From Zobellella maritima (GTDB lineage Bacteria > Pseudomonadota > Gammaproteobacteria > Enterobacterales > Aeromonadaceae), in contig NZ_QCZE01000002.1 in NCBI RefSeq assembly GCF_003075035.1, positions 248,001 to 312,000 on the forward strand: a stretch of DNA of 64,000 nt, written 5' to 3'. The position numbers and the translations under genes are program-made. The notes beneath the pieces are model-generated. The model made no database searches, was not told where the DNA came from, and saw only the letters and a program-made list of their open reading frames with translations. Below are positions 10,364 to 18,686 of this stretch, piece after piece. Position 1 is the stretch's first letter. Every line of letters begins with the position of its first letter.

Positions 10364-10921
10364 GTGACTATACGAGCCGATCAAGAATGGCACTGGTTGA
10401 CGGGCCCGGTCCCGCCCGAGCTATCGCCTTTATTGACCGACTGGCTGTATGAGAGAGGCTCGATGACCGAGCGGCTGCGGCGTCATTGCCGGGATTTTCG
10501 CGTAGAGGTACGGGCGCAGGCCGATGAAATGGAGCTGGAGCCGGCCCTGGCCGAACGGCTGGGGAGCACACGGGCCTTCTGCCGGGAAGTGCTGCTCTAT
10601 TGTGATGATGTCCCCTGGATCTATGCCAGCTCCCTGTATTCGCGTGCCAGCCTGGACGCCTGCCCGGCCCTGGCCGGCCTGGGGCAAAAAGCGCTGGGTG
10701 AGCTGCTTTTTGAGCAACCCGGACTGGCGCGCAGCCAGTTCGAGTTTGCCGGCCTGGGTCCTGAGCAGCAGGCAGCACTGGCCCGGCGCATCGGTCTGCC
10801 CCTGGCTGCGGACTTCCTCCTCTGGGGTCGACGTTCTACCCTGCGGGCCGGCGGTGCACAGGTACTGGTAACCGAACTCTTTCTGCCCCGAGCACGGGCT
10901 TATCAGGAGCAATATTCATGA
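10364..10921 (+). CDS. ubiC: Chorismate pyruvate-lyase
   Basis: A roughly 185-residue cytosolic enzyme that converts chorismate to 4-hydroxybenzoate and pyruvate, the first committed step of ubiquinone synthesis. Typical UbiC features are the [16 protein letters not shown] segment near the N-terminus, [20 protein letters not shown], and a C-terminal LVTELFLP containing the catalytic glutamate. I favour the GTG at 10364, with CAGGAA upstream, because the in-frame ATG at 10316 would add a cysteine-rich, non-conserved leader. The stop overlaps ubiA by four bases. Confidence 0.9.
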   Translation: MTIRADQEWHWLTGPVPPELSPLLTDWLYERGSMTERLRRHCRDFRVEVRAQADEMELEPALAERLGSTRAFCREVLLYCDDVPWIYASSLYSRASLDACPALAGLGQKALGELLFEQPGLARSQFEFAGLGPEQQAALARRIGLPLAADFLLWGRRSTLRAGGAQVLVTELFLPRARAYQEQYS

Positions 10922-11781
10922 CCACAATGACGCGCCCGCGCTGGCGTGCCTACATGGCGCTGGCACGATTGGATAAACCCATCGGCACCCTGCTGCTGCT
11001 CTGGCCCACCCTGTGGGCCATCTGGATTGCCGGACAGGGGCGTCCGGATCCCTGGGTGTTACTGGTCTTTGTGGTGGGGGTGTTTTCCATGCGCTCGGCG
11101 GGGTGTGTGATCAATGATTTTGCCGACAGGAAGATCGACGGTCATGTCAAGCGCACCCAGGCCCGCCCCCTGGCGTCGGGCGAGCTGACCTCCCGTCAGG
11201 CCCTCGGCCTGTTTGCCCTGCTGGTGCTGATTTCATTCCTGCTGGTGCTGACCACCAACAGCCTGACTATCCAGCTGGCCTTTGCCGGTCTGGGCTGGGC
11301 GGCGCTCTATCCCTTTATGAAGCGGGTTACCCATTTACCGCAACTCTTCCTGGGCATCGCCTTTTCCTGGGGGATCCCCATGGCCTTTGCCGCCCAGAGC
11401 AATGCCTTGCCGACCGGGTTATGGCTGCTGTTTGCCGCCAATCTGACCTGGACAGTGGCATACGATACCATGTATGCCATGGTAGACAGGGACGATGATC
11501 TCAAGATCGGTGTCAAATCCACCGCCATTCTGTTTGGCCGGCGCGACAAGCTGATCATCGGCCTGTTGCAGTTTGCTACCCTGCTGCTGCTGTTGTGGGC
11601 CGCCCAGGTATTTGCCCTGAGTGCCGCCTTCTATTGGGGGCTGCTGGCGGCGGCGGCATTGTTTGTCTATCAGCAACGGCTGATCAGGGAAAGGGAAAGG
11701 ATGGCTTGTTTCCAGGCCTTCCTGAACAATAATTACGTCGGCCTGGCGATCTTCGCCGGGCTGATCCTTGCCCTGCTGTAA
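10918..11781 (+). CDS. ubiA: 4-hydroxybenzoate octaprenyltransferase
   Basis: A 287-residue integral membrane prenyltransferase with eight or nine helices that attaches the polyprenyl tail to 4-hydroxybenzoate. Both aspartate-rich Mg2+/diphosphate motifs are present: [15 protein letters not shown] and [19 protein letters not shown]. The N-terminal [15 protein letters not shown] is characteristic. It overlaps the end of ubiC (ATGA), so the two consecutive pathway enzymes are coupled as in E. coli. Confidence 0.96.
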   Translation: MTTMTRPRWRAYMALARLDKPIGTLLLLWPTLWAIWIAGQGRPDPWVLLVFVVGVFSMRSAGCVINDFADRKIDGHVKRTQARPLASGELTSRQALGLFALLVLISFLLVLTTNSLTIQLAFAGLGWAALYPFMKRVTHLPQLFLGIAFSWGIPMAFAAQSNALPTGLWLLFAANLTWTVAYDTMYAMVDRDDDLKIGVKSTAILFGRRDKLIIGLLQFATLLLLLWAAQVFALSAAFYWGLLAAAALFVYQQRLIRERERMACFQAFLNNNYVGLAIFAGLILALL

Positions 11782-11874
11782 CCACGCATCTTGACCGGCC
11801 CGCCTGTTGGCCGGTTTACCGCTTTCGTCTGGAATATGCCCGCCGGGCATTTAGCCCTTGCCCTCGGGAATTTA

Positions 11875-11890
11875 CTGGATATACTGACAG
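11875..11890. promoter_or_regulatory. LexA (SOS) box 1 before lexA
   Basis: CTGGATATACTGACAG fits the CTG-N10-CAG LexA operator and is close to the E. coli lexA boxes. It lies 29 bases before the lexA ATG and five bases from a second box. Confidence 0.9.
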
Positions 11891-11894
11891 TTAG

Positions 11895-11910
11895 CTGTAT
11901 AAAAAAACAG
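11895..11910. promoter_or_regulatory. LexA (SOS) box 2 before lexA
   Basis: CTGTATAAAAAAACAG fits CTG-N10-CAG with an AT-rich core. Two boxes spaced about 20 bases centre to centre are characteristic of the autoregulated lexA promoter. Confidence 0.9.
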
Positions 11911-11918
11911 GTCTAAAA

Positions 11919-12548
11919 ATGAAAGCCCTTACCCCTCGTCAAACCCAGGTCTTGGATATTATCAAGGCGCATATGCAGCAAACCGGTATGCCGCCCACTC
12001 GCGCCGAAATCGCCAATATCTTGGGATTTCGTTCCGCCAATGCCGCCGAAGAACACCTGAAGGCCCTGGCCAAGAAAGGGGTGATCAGCGTGATGCCCGG
12101 CACCTCCCGTGGTATCCGCCTGCTGCAGGACGAAGAGCCGGAAGCGGCTGAACCGGATACCGGGTTACCCCTGATCGGTCGGGTTGCCGCCGGTGAGCCG
12201 ATCCTGGCCCAGCAGCATATCGAAAGCTATTACCAGCTGGATCCCTCCCTGTTCCGCCCCCAAGCCGATTTTTTGTTGCGGGTACGCGGTATGAGCATGA
12301 AAAACATCGGCATCATGGACGGTGACCTGCTGGCGGTACACAAGACCCAGGATATTCACAACGGCCAGGTGGTGGTGGCCCGGCTCGATGATGAGGTCAC
12401 CGTCAAGCGCTTCCAGCGCAAGGGTAACCAGGTCAGCCTGCTGCCTGAAAACGAAGAGCTTTCGCCCATCGAAGTGGATCTGCGCCAGCAGGAGTTGATT
12501 ATCGAAGGCCTGGCGGTGGGCGTGATCCGCAACAGCGACGGATTCTAA
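11919..12548 (+). CDS. lexA: LexA SOS repressor
   Basis: A 209-residue repressor. The N-terminal winged helix-turn-helix (1-70) includes [23 protein letters not shown], whose recognition helix is conserved. The autocleavage site is A91-G92 in GRVAAGEPI, and the catalytic dyad is S126 (RGMSMKN) and K163 (TVKRF), each shifted by seven from the E. coli numbering. RecA-stimulated self-cleavage relieves repression of the SOS regulon. Two LexA boxes directly upstream show autoregulation. Unlike E. coli, dinF does not follow directly; a MATE pump lies about 9 kb downstream. Confidence 0.97.
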   Translation: MKALTPRQTQVLDIIKAHMQQTGMPPTRAEIANILGFRSANAAEEHLKALAKKGVISVMPGTSRGIRLLQDEEPEAAEPDTGLPLIGRVAAGEPILAQQHIESYYQLDPSLFRPQADFLLRVRGMSMKNIGIMDGDLLAVHKTQDIHNGQVVVARLDDEVTVKRFQRKGNQVSLLPENEELSPIEVDLRQQELIIEGLAVGVIRNSDGF

Positions 12549-12591
12549 GCCATCCCAAGGCAGACGCTTCCTAGGTGCGGCCACCGCAAGG

Positions 12592-12645
12592 GGGGCCGAT
12601 TCTCTGCCCGTGACAAGGCAGCGCCCGTGAATCGGCTCCTATTTT
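12592..12645 (+). terminator. Compound hairpin after lexA, probable terminator
   Basis: GGGGCCGATTC (12592-12602) pairs with GAATCGGCTCC (12629-12639), an 11-bp stem with one G-U. Inside it, CTGCC (12604-12608) pairs with GGCAG (12617-12621). The tail is tatttt. This is a plausible terminator for lexA with an unusually elaborate structure. Confidence 0.5.
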
Positions 12646-13178
12646 CCCCTCAACCCCGGACAAAGTGCCAGTACCATCGACTCGCTCGACAACCTCCATA
12701 TGACGCTTGGCACATGACATCTGAGCGCCATGGACGGCGGGAATACCGACATTGCTGGCGTTGTTGTCGGCCCTGTCATATGCGTGTCGGCAACGCCGCG
12801 GCTTTGTCGTCCTGATCCCCCGTCCTCGCCTGTTGGTGCTGTTTGCGGCCCACCCGGTATTCAATTAGCAACAACAGGGTGGCCTCCCAATCGACAGCTG
12901 CCAGGGATGATGTTTCCCGAGCCCCTGTATGGGAGTACGGCGTGTCGTAAACTCGGCTGTGTTGCCGCTGAAGCTATGAACGGACTCCGAATGTTATCCC
13001 CTGGTCGGGCTTTGCCGATCTTCTTTCCCGCTTTGTCGTACGGCTCCCACTTTTTTCACCTTTCATTTTTTACATTTTTTAAATCAATGCTTTACTTATG
13101 ATGAGCTGAACCATGGATGCGGTTGTTCAGTTAGCACTGACTCTCTTCTGAGTGCGCCAAAAATAAAGGAATAAAAAT
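12646..13178 (+). other. Long gene-free stretch between lexA and the oxidase cluster
   Basis: More than 500 bases hold no ORF with recognisable similarity; the short open frames here have no family motifs or good ribosome-binding sites. The last 120 bases turn AT-rich with T-runs, consistent with the promoter region of the cytochrome oxidase cluster, but I cannot fix a clear -35/-10 pair. No tRNA-like cloverleaf was seen. Confidence 0.5.
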
Positions 13179-14312
13179 TTGGGGGTGCGTGTGAAGCTGT
13201 TTTTATTGCTCTTGTCCTTGTCGACGAGTCTGCCGACCTTGGCAAATTCTCGCTTTAATATGACGCCGGGGGTTACCGATATCAGCCAGCAGGTCTATGA
13301 CCTGCATATGACCATACTGCTGATCTGTGTGGTGATCGGCATCCTGGTATTCGGGGCCATGTTCTGGGCCATCGTGCATCATCGCAAGTCCAAAGGGGCC
13401 AAGGCGGCGCAATTTCATGAAAGTACCCGGGTCGAAATCCTCTGGACCCTGATCCCGTTTCTCATCCTGATCGCCATGGCGGTGCCCGCCACCCGCACCC
13501 TGATCGCCATGGAGGATCCCAGCCAGTCGGATCTGACGGTCCAGATTACCGGCTCTCAGTGGAAGTGGCATTACCGTTACTTCGATCAGGGGGTCGAATT
13601 CTACAGCCTGCTGGCTACCTTGCCCCAGGAGATAAACGGCAGCCTGCCCAAGGCCGGTAATTACCTGTTGGAGGTAGACCAGCCGCTGGTACTGCCCACA
13701 GATCGCAAGATCCGCTTCCTGATCACATCCGACGATGTCATCCATTCCTGGTGGGTGCCGGCGTTTGCGGTCAAGAAAGACGCCATTCCCGGTTTTATCA
13801 ACGAGGCCTGGACCCGGATCAACACCCCGGGTTTTTACCGGGGTCAGTGCGCCGAGCTGTGCGGCAAAGACCATGCGTTTATGCCGATAGTGGTGGATGC
13901 ACGCGAGCCTGAACAGTTTGCTGACTGGCTGGCGAAAGCCAAGGCCCGGCAGACTGAAGCCAAGGCGGCGGAGCAGGCCCTGGCTGCAATGGAGATGACC
14001 CGGGAGGAATTGATGACCCTGGGCGAGCAGGTCTACCTGCGGAGCTGCGCCGCCTGTCACCAGGCCGGTGGCGAAGGGTTGCCGGGGGCCTTCCCGGCGC
14101 TGAAGGATAGTGAGCTTATCCTGCAGGACAGGGCAGCCCATATCGACATAGTGCTGTACGGCAAGGCGGGAACCGCCATGCAGAACTTTGATAAGCAGCT
14201 GGCGCTGAAAGAGCTGGCGGCGGTGATCACCTATGAACGCAACGCCTGGGGCAATGATACCGGTGATCTGGTACAGCCCGGGGATATAGCGGCGGTACGG
14301 CAGGGACAATAG
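13179..14312 (+). CDS. coxB: Cytochrome c oxidase subunit II with fused cytochrome c domain
   Basis: A 377-residue membrane protein with a signal sequence, two transmembrane helices (about 42-66 and 87-108), and a periplasmic cupredoxin domain. The CuA ligands are visible: H189, C224, C228, H232 and M235 (QCAELCGKDHAFMP), and the aromatic electron-entry motif QWKWHYRY is near 127-134. A C-terminal extension carries heme-c motif C290-AAC-H294 and a candidate distal Met in GTAMQNF, as in caa3-type oxidases. The start is TTG at 13179, with AAAGGA eight bases upstream; GTGs at 13185 and 13191 are alternatives. It is the first gene of the cluster. Confidence 0.95.
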   Translation: MGVRVKLFLLLLSLSTSLPTLANSRFNMTPGVTDISQQVYDLHMTILLICVVIGILVFGAMFWAIVHHRKSKGAKAAQFHESTRVEILWTLIPFLILIAMAVPATRTLIAMEDPSQSDLTVQITGSQWKWHYRYFDQGVEFYSLLATLPQEINGSLPKAGNYLLEVDQPLVLPTDRKIRFLITSDDVIHSWWVPAFAVKKDAIPGFINEAWTRINTPGFYRGQCAELCGKDHAFMPIVVDAREPEQFADWLAKAKARQTEAKAAEQALAAMEMTREELMTLGEQVYLRSCAACHQAGGEGLPGAFPALKDSELILQDRAAHIDIVLYGKAGTAMQNFDKQLALKELAAVITYERNAWGNDTGDLVQPGDIAAVRQGQ

Positions 14313-14321
14313 GGGGCAGGG

Positions 14322-15926
14322 ATGACACAGCAAAGCAGGACACAAACGGCCGATGGACATCTGGAGGACGAACATGCCCATCATGGCCCGGCCAAGGGCA
14401 TAGGCCGTTGGCTGTTTACCACCAACCACAAGGACATCGGCAGCATGTATCTGCTGTTCAGCCTGACCATGTTCCTGGTCGGCGGCAGCATGGCCATGGT
14501 GATCCGGGCCGAGTTGTTTCAGCCCGGTCTACAGCTGGTAGAGCCCAACTTCTTTAACCAGATGACCACCATGCATGGCCTGGTGATGATTTTCGGAGCC
14601 GTGATGCCGGCCTTTGTTGGCCTTGCCAACTGGATGATTCCCATGATGATAGGCGCACCGGATATGGCGCTGCCGCGGATGAACAACTGGAGCTTCTGGA
14701 TACTGCCGTTCGCCTTTGCGCTGATGTTGTCATCCCTGTTTATGCCGGGTGGAGGCCCCAACTTCGGCTGGACCTTCTATGCGCCCCTGTCCACTCATTA
14801 TTCGCCCGACAGCACCGGTCTGTTCGTGTTCTCCATCCATATCATGGGGATCAGCTCGATCATGGGGGCCATGAACGTCATCGTTACCATCTGGAACCTA
14901 AGGGCGCCGGGCATGACCTGGATGAAACTGCCGTTGTTCTGCTGGACCTGGCTGATTACTGCTTTCCTGTTGATCGCGGTGATGCCGGTGCTGGCGGGAG
15001 TAGCGACCATGGTGCTCACCGACAAGTACTTCGGTACCAGCTTCTTTGACGCCGCCGGCGGCGGCGACCCGGTGATGTTTCAGCATATTTTCTGGTTCTT
15101 CGGCCACCCGGAGGTGTACATCATGATCTTGCCGAGCTTCGGCATCATCTCGGCCATCATCCCCACCTTCTGCCGTAAGCCGCTGTTCGGCTATTCCTCC
15201 ATGGTGTATGCCACCGCCTCTATTGCTGGCCTGAGTTTCCTGGTGTGGGCGCACCATATGTTTACCGTGGGTATGCCGGTGGCGGCCGAGCTGTTTTTCA
15301 TGTACTGCACCATGCTGATTTCGGTACCGACCGGGGTCAAGGTGTTCAACTGGGTGGCGACCATGTGGCGCGGCTCGCTCAGCTTCGAAGTGCCCATGCT
15401 GTTCGCCCTGGCTTTTATCATACTGTTCACCATCGGCGGTTTCAGTGGCCTGATGCTGGCCATGACCCCGGCGGATTTCCAGTACCATGACACCTACTTC
15501 GTGGTGGCTCATTTCCACTATGTGCTGGTAACAGGCGCGATCTTCTCGGTGATGGCGGCGGTGTACTACTGGCTGCCCAAATGGACCGGCTACATGTTCG
15601 ATGAACACCTGGCTAAATGGCATTTCTGGTGCTCGCTGGTGTCGGTCAACGTGCTGTTTTTCCCCATGCATTTTCTGGGGTTGGCCGGCATGCCCAGGCG
15701 TATTCCCGACTATGCCCTGCAGTTTGCCGATATCAATGTACTGGTCAGCATAGGCGGTTTTGCCTTCGGCCTGTCCCAGCTGATTTTCGTGGTGGTCGTG
15801 GTGAAGTGTATCCGTGGGGGGGAACCGGCCACGGCGGAGGTGTGGGAGGGATCTCATGGCCTGGAATGGACCCTGCCTTCACCGGCACCCTACCACACCT
15901 TCACTACCCCGCCGGAGGTCAAGTAG
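14322..15926 (+). CDS. ctaD: Cytochrome c oxidase subunit I
   Basis: A 534-residue protein with about twelve transmembrane helices; the catalytic subunit holding heme a and the heme a3/CuB centre and pumping protons. The low-spin heme ligand region MTTMHGLVMIFG, the CuB/crosslinked Tyr motif FFGHPEVYIMILP, WAHHMFTVG, and the final HDTYFVVAHFHYVL with the heme histidines are all present. It reduces oxygen at the inner membrane using electrons from subunit II. It starts nine bases after coxB, and the ctaG start abuts its stop directly. Confidence 0.97.
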   Translation: MTQQSRTQTADGHLEDEHAHHGPAKGIGRWLFTTNHKDIGSMYLLFSLTMFLVGGSMAMVIRAELFQPGLQLVEPNFFNQMTTMHGLVMIFGAVMPAFVGLANWMIPMMIGAPDMALPRMNNWSFWILPFAFALMLSSLFMPGGGPNFGWTFYAPLSTHYSPDSTGLFVFSIHIMGISSIMGAMNVIVTIWNLRAPGMTWMKLPLFCWTWLITAFLLIAVMPVLAGVATMVLTDKYFGTSFFDAAGGGDPVMFQHIFWFFGHPEVYIMILPSFGIISAIIPTFCRKPLFGYSSMVYATASIAGLSFLVWAHHMFTVGMPVAAELFFMYCTMLISVPTGVKVFNWVATMWRGSLSFEVPMLFALAFIILFTIGGFSGLMLAMTPADFQYHDTYFVVAHFHYVLVTGAIFSVMAAVYYWLPKWTGYMFDEHLAKWHFWCSLVSVNVLFFPMHFLGLAGMPRRIPDYALQFADINVLVSIGGFAFGLSQLIFVVVVVKCIRGGEPATAEVWEGSHGLEWTLPSPAPYHTFTTPPEVK

Positions 15927-16454
15927 ATGGCTCATCGCAGGCAGGCGGCCCGGTTGGCTATGGTGGCGGTGGCCATGTTTGGTTTCGGTTTTGCGCTGGT
16001 ACCGCTCTATGACGTGTTTTGTGATATTACCGGGCTCAACGGCAAGACGGAAAACCGGGCGGTCGCAGAGTCAGTCAGCCAGGACCAGAGCCGGTTGATT
16101 ACCGTGGAGTTTGTTACCTATACCGCGACCGGGTTGAATGGGGAGTTCGAGCCGTCGGTGCGGCGTCTGCAGGTGCACCCGGGCGAGATGCAGCAGGTGG
16201 ATTTTATGGTGACCAGCCATGCCAGTGAAGACCGGGTGGTGCGTGCCATTCCCTCGGTATCCCCTGGGGTGGCCGCCAATTACCTGCGTAAAACCGAATG
16301 TTTCTGCTTTCAGGCGCAACCCATCACCGGTCAGTCCGCCGCCGTGATGCCGATGCGTTTCTATGTCGATCAGGGGCTGCCGGACGATATCGAACTCTTC
16401 ACTCTTTCCTACACCCTGTATGACATCAGCGAGTCGGTTGCCAAGCGAGGCTGA
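15927..16454 (+). CDS. ctaG: Cytochrome c oxidase assembly protein CtaG (Cox11)
   Basis: A 175-residue copper chaperone that delivers CuB to subunit I. It has one N-terminal membrane anchor (LAMVAVAMFGFGFALVPLYD) and a periplasmic immunoglobulin-like domain with the copper-binding KTECFCFQAQPI motif (the CFCF signature). The conserved VSPGVAANYLRK lies just before it. The ATG immediately follows the ctaD stop, indicating strong coupling. Confidence 0.96.
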   Translation: MAHRRQAARLAMVAVAMFGFGFALVPLYDVFCDITGLNGKTENRAVAESVSQDQSRLITVEFVTYTATGLNGEFEPSVRRLQVHPGEMQQVDFMVTSHASEDRVVRAIPSVSPGVAANYLRKTECFCFQAQPITGQSAAVMPMRFYVDQGLPDDIELFTLSYTLYDISESVAKRG

Positions 16455-16466
16455 CAAGGAGGCGTT

Positions 16467-17336
16467 ATGGCGGTTAAAACGGAATCTTATTATGTACCGG
16501 CCCAGAGCCCCTGGCCAATCATCGGGGCCCTGGGGTTGTTCCTGCTGGCCCTGGGAGCCGGTATGTGGTCGGCGGGCATTGCCGGTATCTACGGGCCGGT
16601 GATCTTCGGCTGCGGTACCCTGGTGATGACCATCATGCTGTTTGGCTGGTTTGGCAACGTGATCAAGGAATCCCACTCCGGCCTGTACAGTGCGCAGATG
16701 GACCGCTCTTTTCGTCAGGGCATGAGCTGGTTTATTTTCTCCGAGGTGATGTTCTTCGGCGCCTTTTTCGGCGCCTTGTTTTACGCCCGGGTGCTTTCCG
16801 TGCCCTGGCTGGGAGGCGCCGGCAATAACCTCATGACCAACGAGGTGTTGTGGCCCGACTTTACCGCCACCTGGCCACTGACCTTGACTCCGGGGGGAAT
16901 CGAAACAACCGCCATGGGCTGGTTCGGTCTGCCGCTAATCAACACCATTATCCTGCTCAGCTCTTCGGTGACGGCCCACCTGGCTCATCTGGCCTTGCTC
17001 AGGGAGCAGCGCCAGCCGTTAAAGATGTGGCTGGGTGTGACTGTGTTGTTGGGGGTGACTTTCCTGGGGTTGCAGCTGTGGGAATATGTCCATGCCTACC
17101 ATGAGCTGGGGTTGCGTCTGGATTCGGGGATTTACGGCAATACCTTCTTCCTGCTGACCGGCTTTCACGGGGCGCACGTCACCCTGGGAGCGCTGATGTT
17201 GTTCATCATGTGGTTGAGGATCTTGAAAGGGCATTTTACCCCGGCCCATCATTTTGGCTTTCAGGCCAGTAGCTGGTACTGGCACTTCGTGGACGTGGTC
17301 TGGCTGTGTCTGTTTGTGTTTGTTTATATTCTTTAA
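16467..17336 (+). CDS. coxC: Cytochrome c oxidase subunit III
   Basis: A 289-residue subunit with seven hydrophobic helices. Characteristic segments are YYVPAQSPWPIIGALG, MSWFIFSEVMFFGAFFGALFYAR, the LLTGFHGAHVTLGALML motif with conserved histidine, and SSWYWHFVDVVWLCLFVFVYI at the end. It stabilises subunit I and proton uptake. AAGGAGG lies six bases before the ATG. Its stop codon overlaps the stop of a small gene on the opposite strand. Confidence 0.96.
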   Translation: MAVKTESYYVPAQSPWPIIGALGLFLLALGAGMWSAGIAGIYGPVIFGCGTLVMTIMLFGWFGNVIKESHSGLYSAQMDRSFRQGMSWFIFSEVMFFGAFFGALFYARVLSVPWLGGAGNNLMTNEVLWPDFTATWPLTLTPGGIETTAMGWFGLPLINTIILLSSSVTAHLAHLALLREQRQPLKMWLGVTVLLGVTFLGLQLWEYVHAYHELGLRLDSGIYGNTFFLLTGFHGAHVTLGALMLFIMWLRILKGHFTPAHHFGFQASSWYWHFVDVVWLCLFVFVYIL

Positions 17337-17542
17337 CCACCCGGGGTGGGGTTGGGCTGGATAAGCCCGCCGGCCATGGCCAGTACCAGCAACAACAGGA
17401 TAATGACGGCAAATAGCAGGCGGCGACCAATATAGCGGCTCATCAGCCGCGGATCCTGGCCCGAGACCAGGGCCTTGAGACCGAGCAGCAGGTTGCCAAT
17501 CATAAAAATTAATAACAACACTATCAGTAGCTTGATTAGCAT
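17333..17542 (-). CDS. Small two-helix membrane protein, DUF2909-like
   Basis: A 69-residue protein of almost pure membrane character: helix 1 at about 1-27 (LLIVLLLIFMIGNLLLGL), a polar link (SGQDPRLMSRYIGRRL), helix 2 at about 44-62, and a short proline-rich tail. Such 'twin transmembrane' DUF2909 proteins are typically found inside cytochrome oxidase clusters, and a role in assembly is assumed but unproven. I start it at the ATG at 17540-17542, preceded on its strand by AGGAAA; longer in-frame starts run into SURF1. It reads against the operon, overlapping the coxC stop by four bases. Confidence 0.8.
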   Translation of the reverse strand: MLIKLLIVLLLIFMIGNLLLGLKALVSGQDPRLMSRYIGRRLLFAVIILLLLVLAMAGGLIQPNPTPGG

Positions 17543-17567
17543 AGAATTTTTCCTGGGGGAGTCTGGC

Positions 17568-18257
17568 TTGAGTATAGGCAAGATGCGCGGATTGCTGGTG
17601 TTGACGGTCGTCATGATCGCCCTGATGACAGTGATGGGCGTATGGCAGCTGTCTCGCGCTGAACAAAAACGTCAGCTACAGCGGGAGTGGGACAGCCGCA
17701 GCCAGATAGAACTCGGACTAGGAGAGGCCTTGGCGGTGGATGCGCCCTTCGGCCATCGACTGCGGGTATCCGGTGTCTATCTGGCGGGGGGCGACCTGTT
17801 TCTCGACAATCAGATCGATGAAGGCCGGGTCGGCTATCGGCTGGTGCGACCGCTGCAGACGGCCGCCGGCCTGCTGGCGGTCGATATCGGCTGGATACAG
17901 GCCGACGCCGATCGTAGTCGCTTGCCGGTTGTGTCATGGCCTGGAGATGACAGTGTCGAACTGACCGGCTTTATCGTGCGCCCCTATCTTCCCCCGCTTT
18001 CCCTTGCCAGCCACCGCCAAGATCCTCTCCCTGCCCGGGTACAAAGCCTGCAACCCGAGTTACTGGCCCGGCACTGGGGAGAGCCGGTGCTGCCCTTTAT
18101 CCTGAAAACGGTGGAAGGCACTGTTCTGGAGTCCGGCTGGCAGCCGGTGGTGATGGGCCCGGAGCGACATACCGGTTACGCCATCCAGTGGTTTGCAATG
18201 GCGTTGGCGGTGTTGATCGCCGGGCTGATATTTTATCGGAGGTGGCATGAAGCATAA
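17568..18257 (+). CDS. SURF1-family cytochrome oxidase biogenesis protein
   Basis: A SURF1 protein of about 229 residues with the usual two-helix topology: an N-terminal helix (LLVLTVVMIALMTVMGVWQLSRA) and a C-terminal one (WFAMALAVLIAGLIFYRRW), flanking a periplasmic domain. Family motifs include GVWQLSRAEQK, VGYRLVRPL, VDIGWIQ, and the end motif RHTGYAIQWFAMA. It helps insert heme a into subunit I. I prefer TTG at 17568 with a strong GGGGGAG six bases upstream; ATG at 17583 is the alternative. It overlaps the next gene by eleven bases. Confidence 0.9.
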   Translation: MSIGKMRGLLVLTVVMIALMTVMGVWQLSRAEQKRQLQREWDSRSQIELGLGEALAVDAPFGHRLRVSGVYLAGGDLFLDNQIDEGRVGYRLVRPLQTAAGLLAVDIGWIQADADRSRLPVVSWPGDDSVELTGFIVRPYLPPLSLASHRQDPLPARVQSLQPELLARHWGEPVLPFILKTVEGTVLESGWQPVVMGPERHTGYAIQWFAMALAVLIAGLIFYRRWHEA

Positions 18258-18678
18258 GGTGGTTTGGGCCCTGTTAGCGGTCTTCCTGCTCCCTGTCGGG
18301 CTGGCCTATGTCACCCTGCAGATGGGCTGGTTCACCTCGGGGGCGAACAACAAGGGTGAGTGGGTCGAAGGCAACATAGGTCAGGCTCGGCAATGGCGGC
18401 TGCTGCTGCCCGTCAGCGACAGCTGTTCCCTGTGTGGCAATGGACGGCAGTTACTGGAGCAGGTAGACCTGGCCCTGGGGCGGGACAGTCAAAGGGTCGA
18501 GGTGGTGCAGCTGGCGGCCAGCGAGCAGCTGGAGGCGGGCTTTGTATATATCGCCGATCCGCCGGGTACCCTGATCCTGCGCTATCCATTGTCTGGCGAT
18601 CCCGGACAATCCCTGCAGATTGGCAAGGCCCTGCTCGGTGATTTGCGGCGGCTGCTTAAATTATCCCGGGCCGGTTAG
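18247..18678 (+). CDS. Membrane-anchored protein with CxxC motif, oxidase cluster, function unknown
   Basis: A 143-residue protein with one N-terminal anchor (VVWALLAVFLLPVGLAYVTL), so most of it should be periplasmic. A single CSLCG motif sits near residues 58-62, after a beta-strand (WRLLLPVSD), as in thioredoxin-like redox or copper-handling domains, and an ADPPGTLILRYPL segment resembles the strand before the cis-proline region of such folds. It overlaps SURF1 by eleven bases and precedes ctaA by eight, so it belongs to the operon. A thiol or copper role in oxidase assembly is inference; similar small ORFs are known in gammaproteobacterial cox clusters without an assigned function. Confidence 0.75.
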   Translation: MKHKVVWALLAVFLLPVGLAYVTLQMGWFTSGANNKGEWVEGNIGQARQWRLLLPVSDSCSLCGNGRQLLEQVDLALGRDSQRVEVVQLAASEQLEAGFVYIADPPGTLILRYPLSGDPGQSLQIGKALLGDLRRLLKLSRAG

Positions 18679-18686
18679 GAGGCAGG

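Noticed and set aside
12571-12864. 97-codon minus-strand frame after lexA
   Set aside because: Overlaps the lexA terminator hairpin, lacks a ribosome-binding site and any familiar motif.
13203-14429. 408-codon open frame opposite coxB
   Set aside because: CoxB has intact CuA and heme-c motifs in the other direction; this frame has none.
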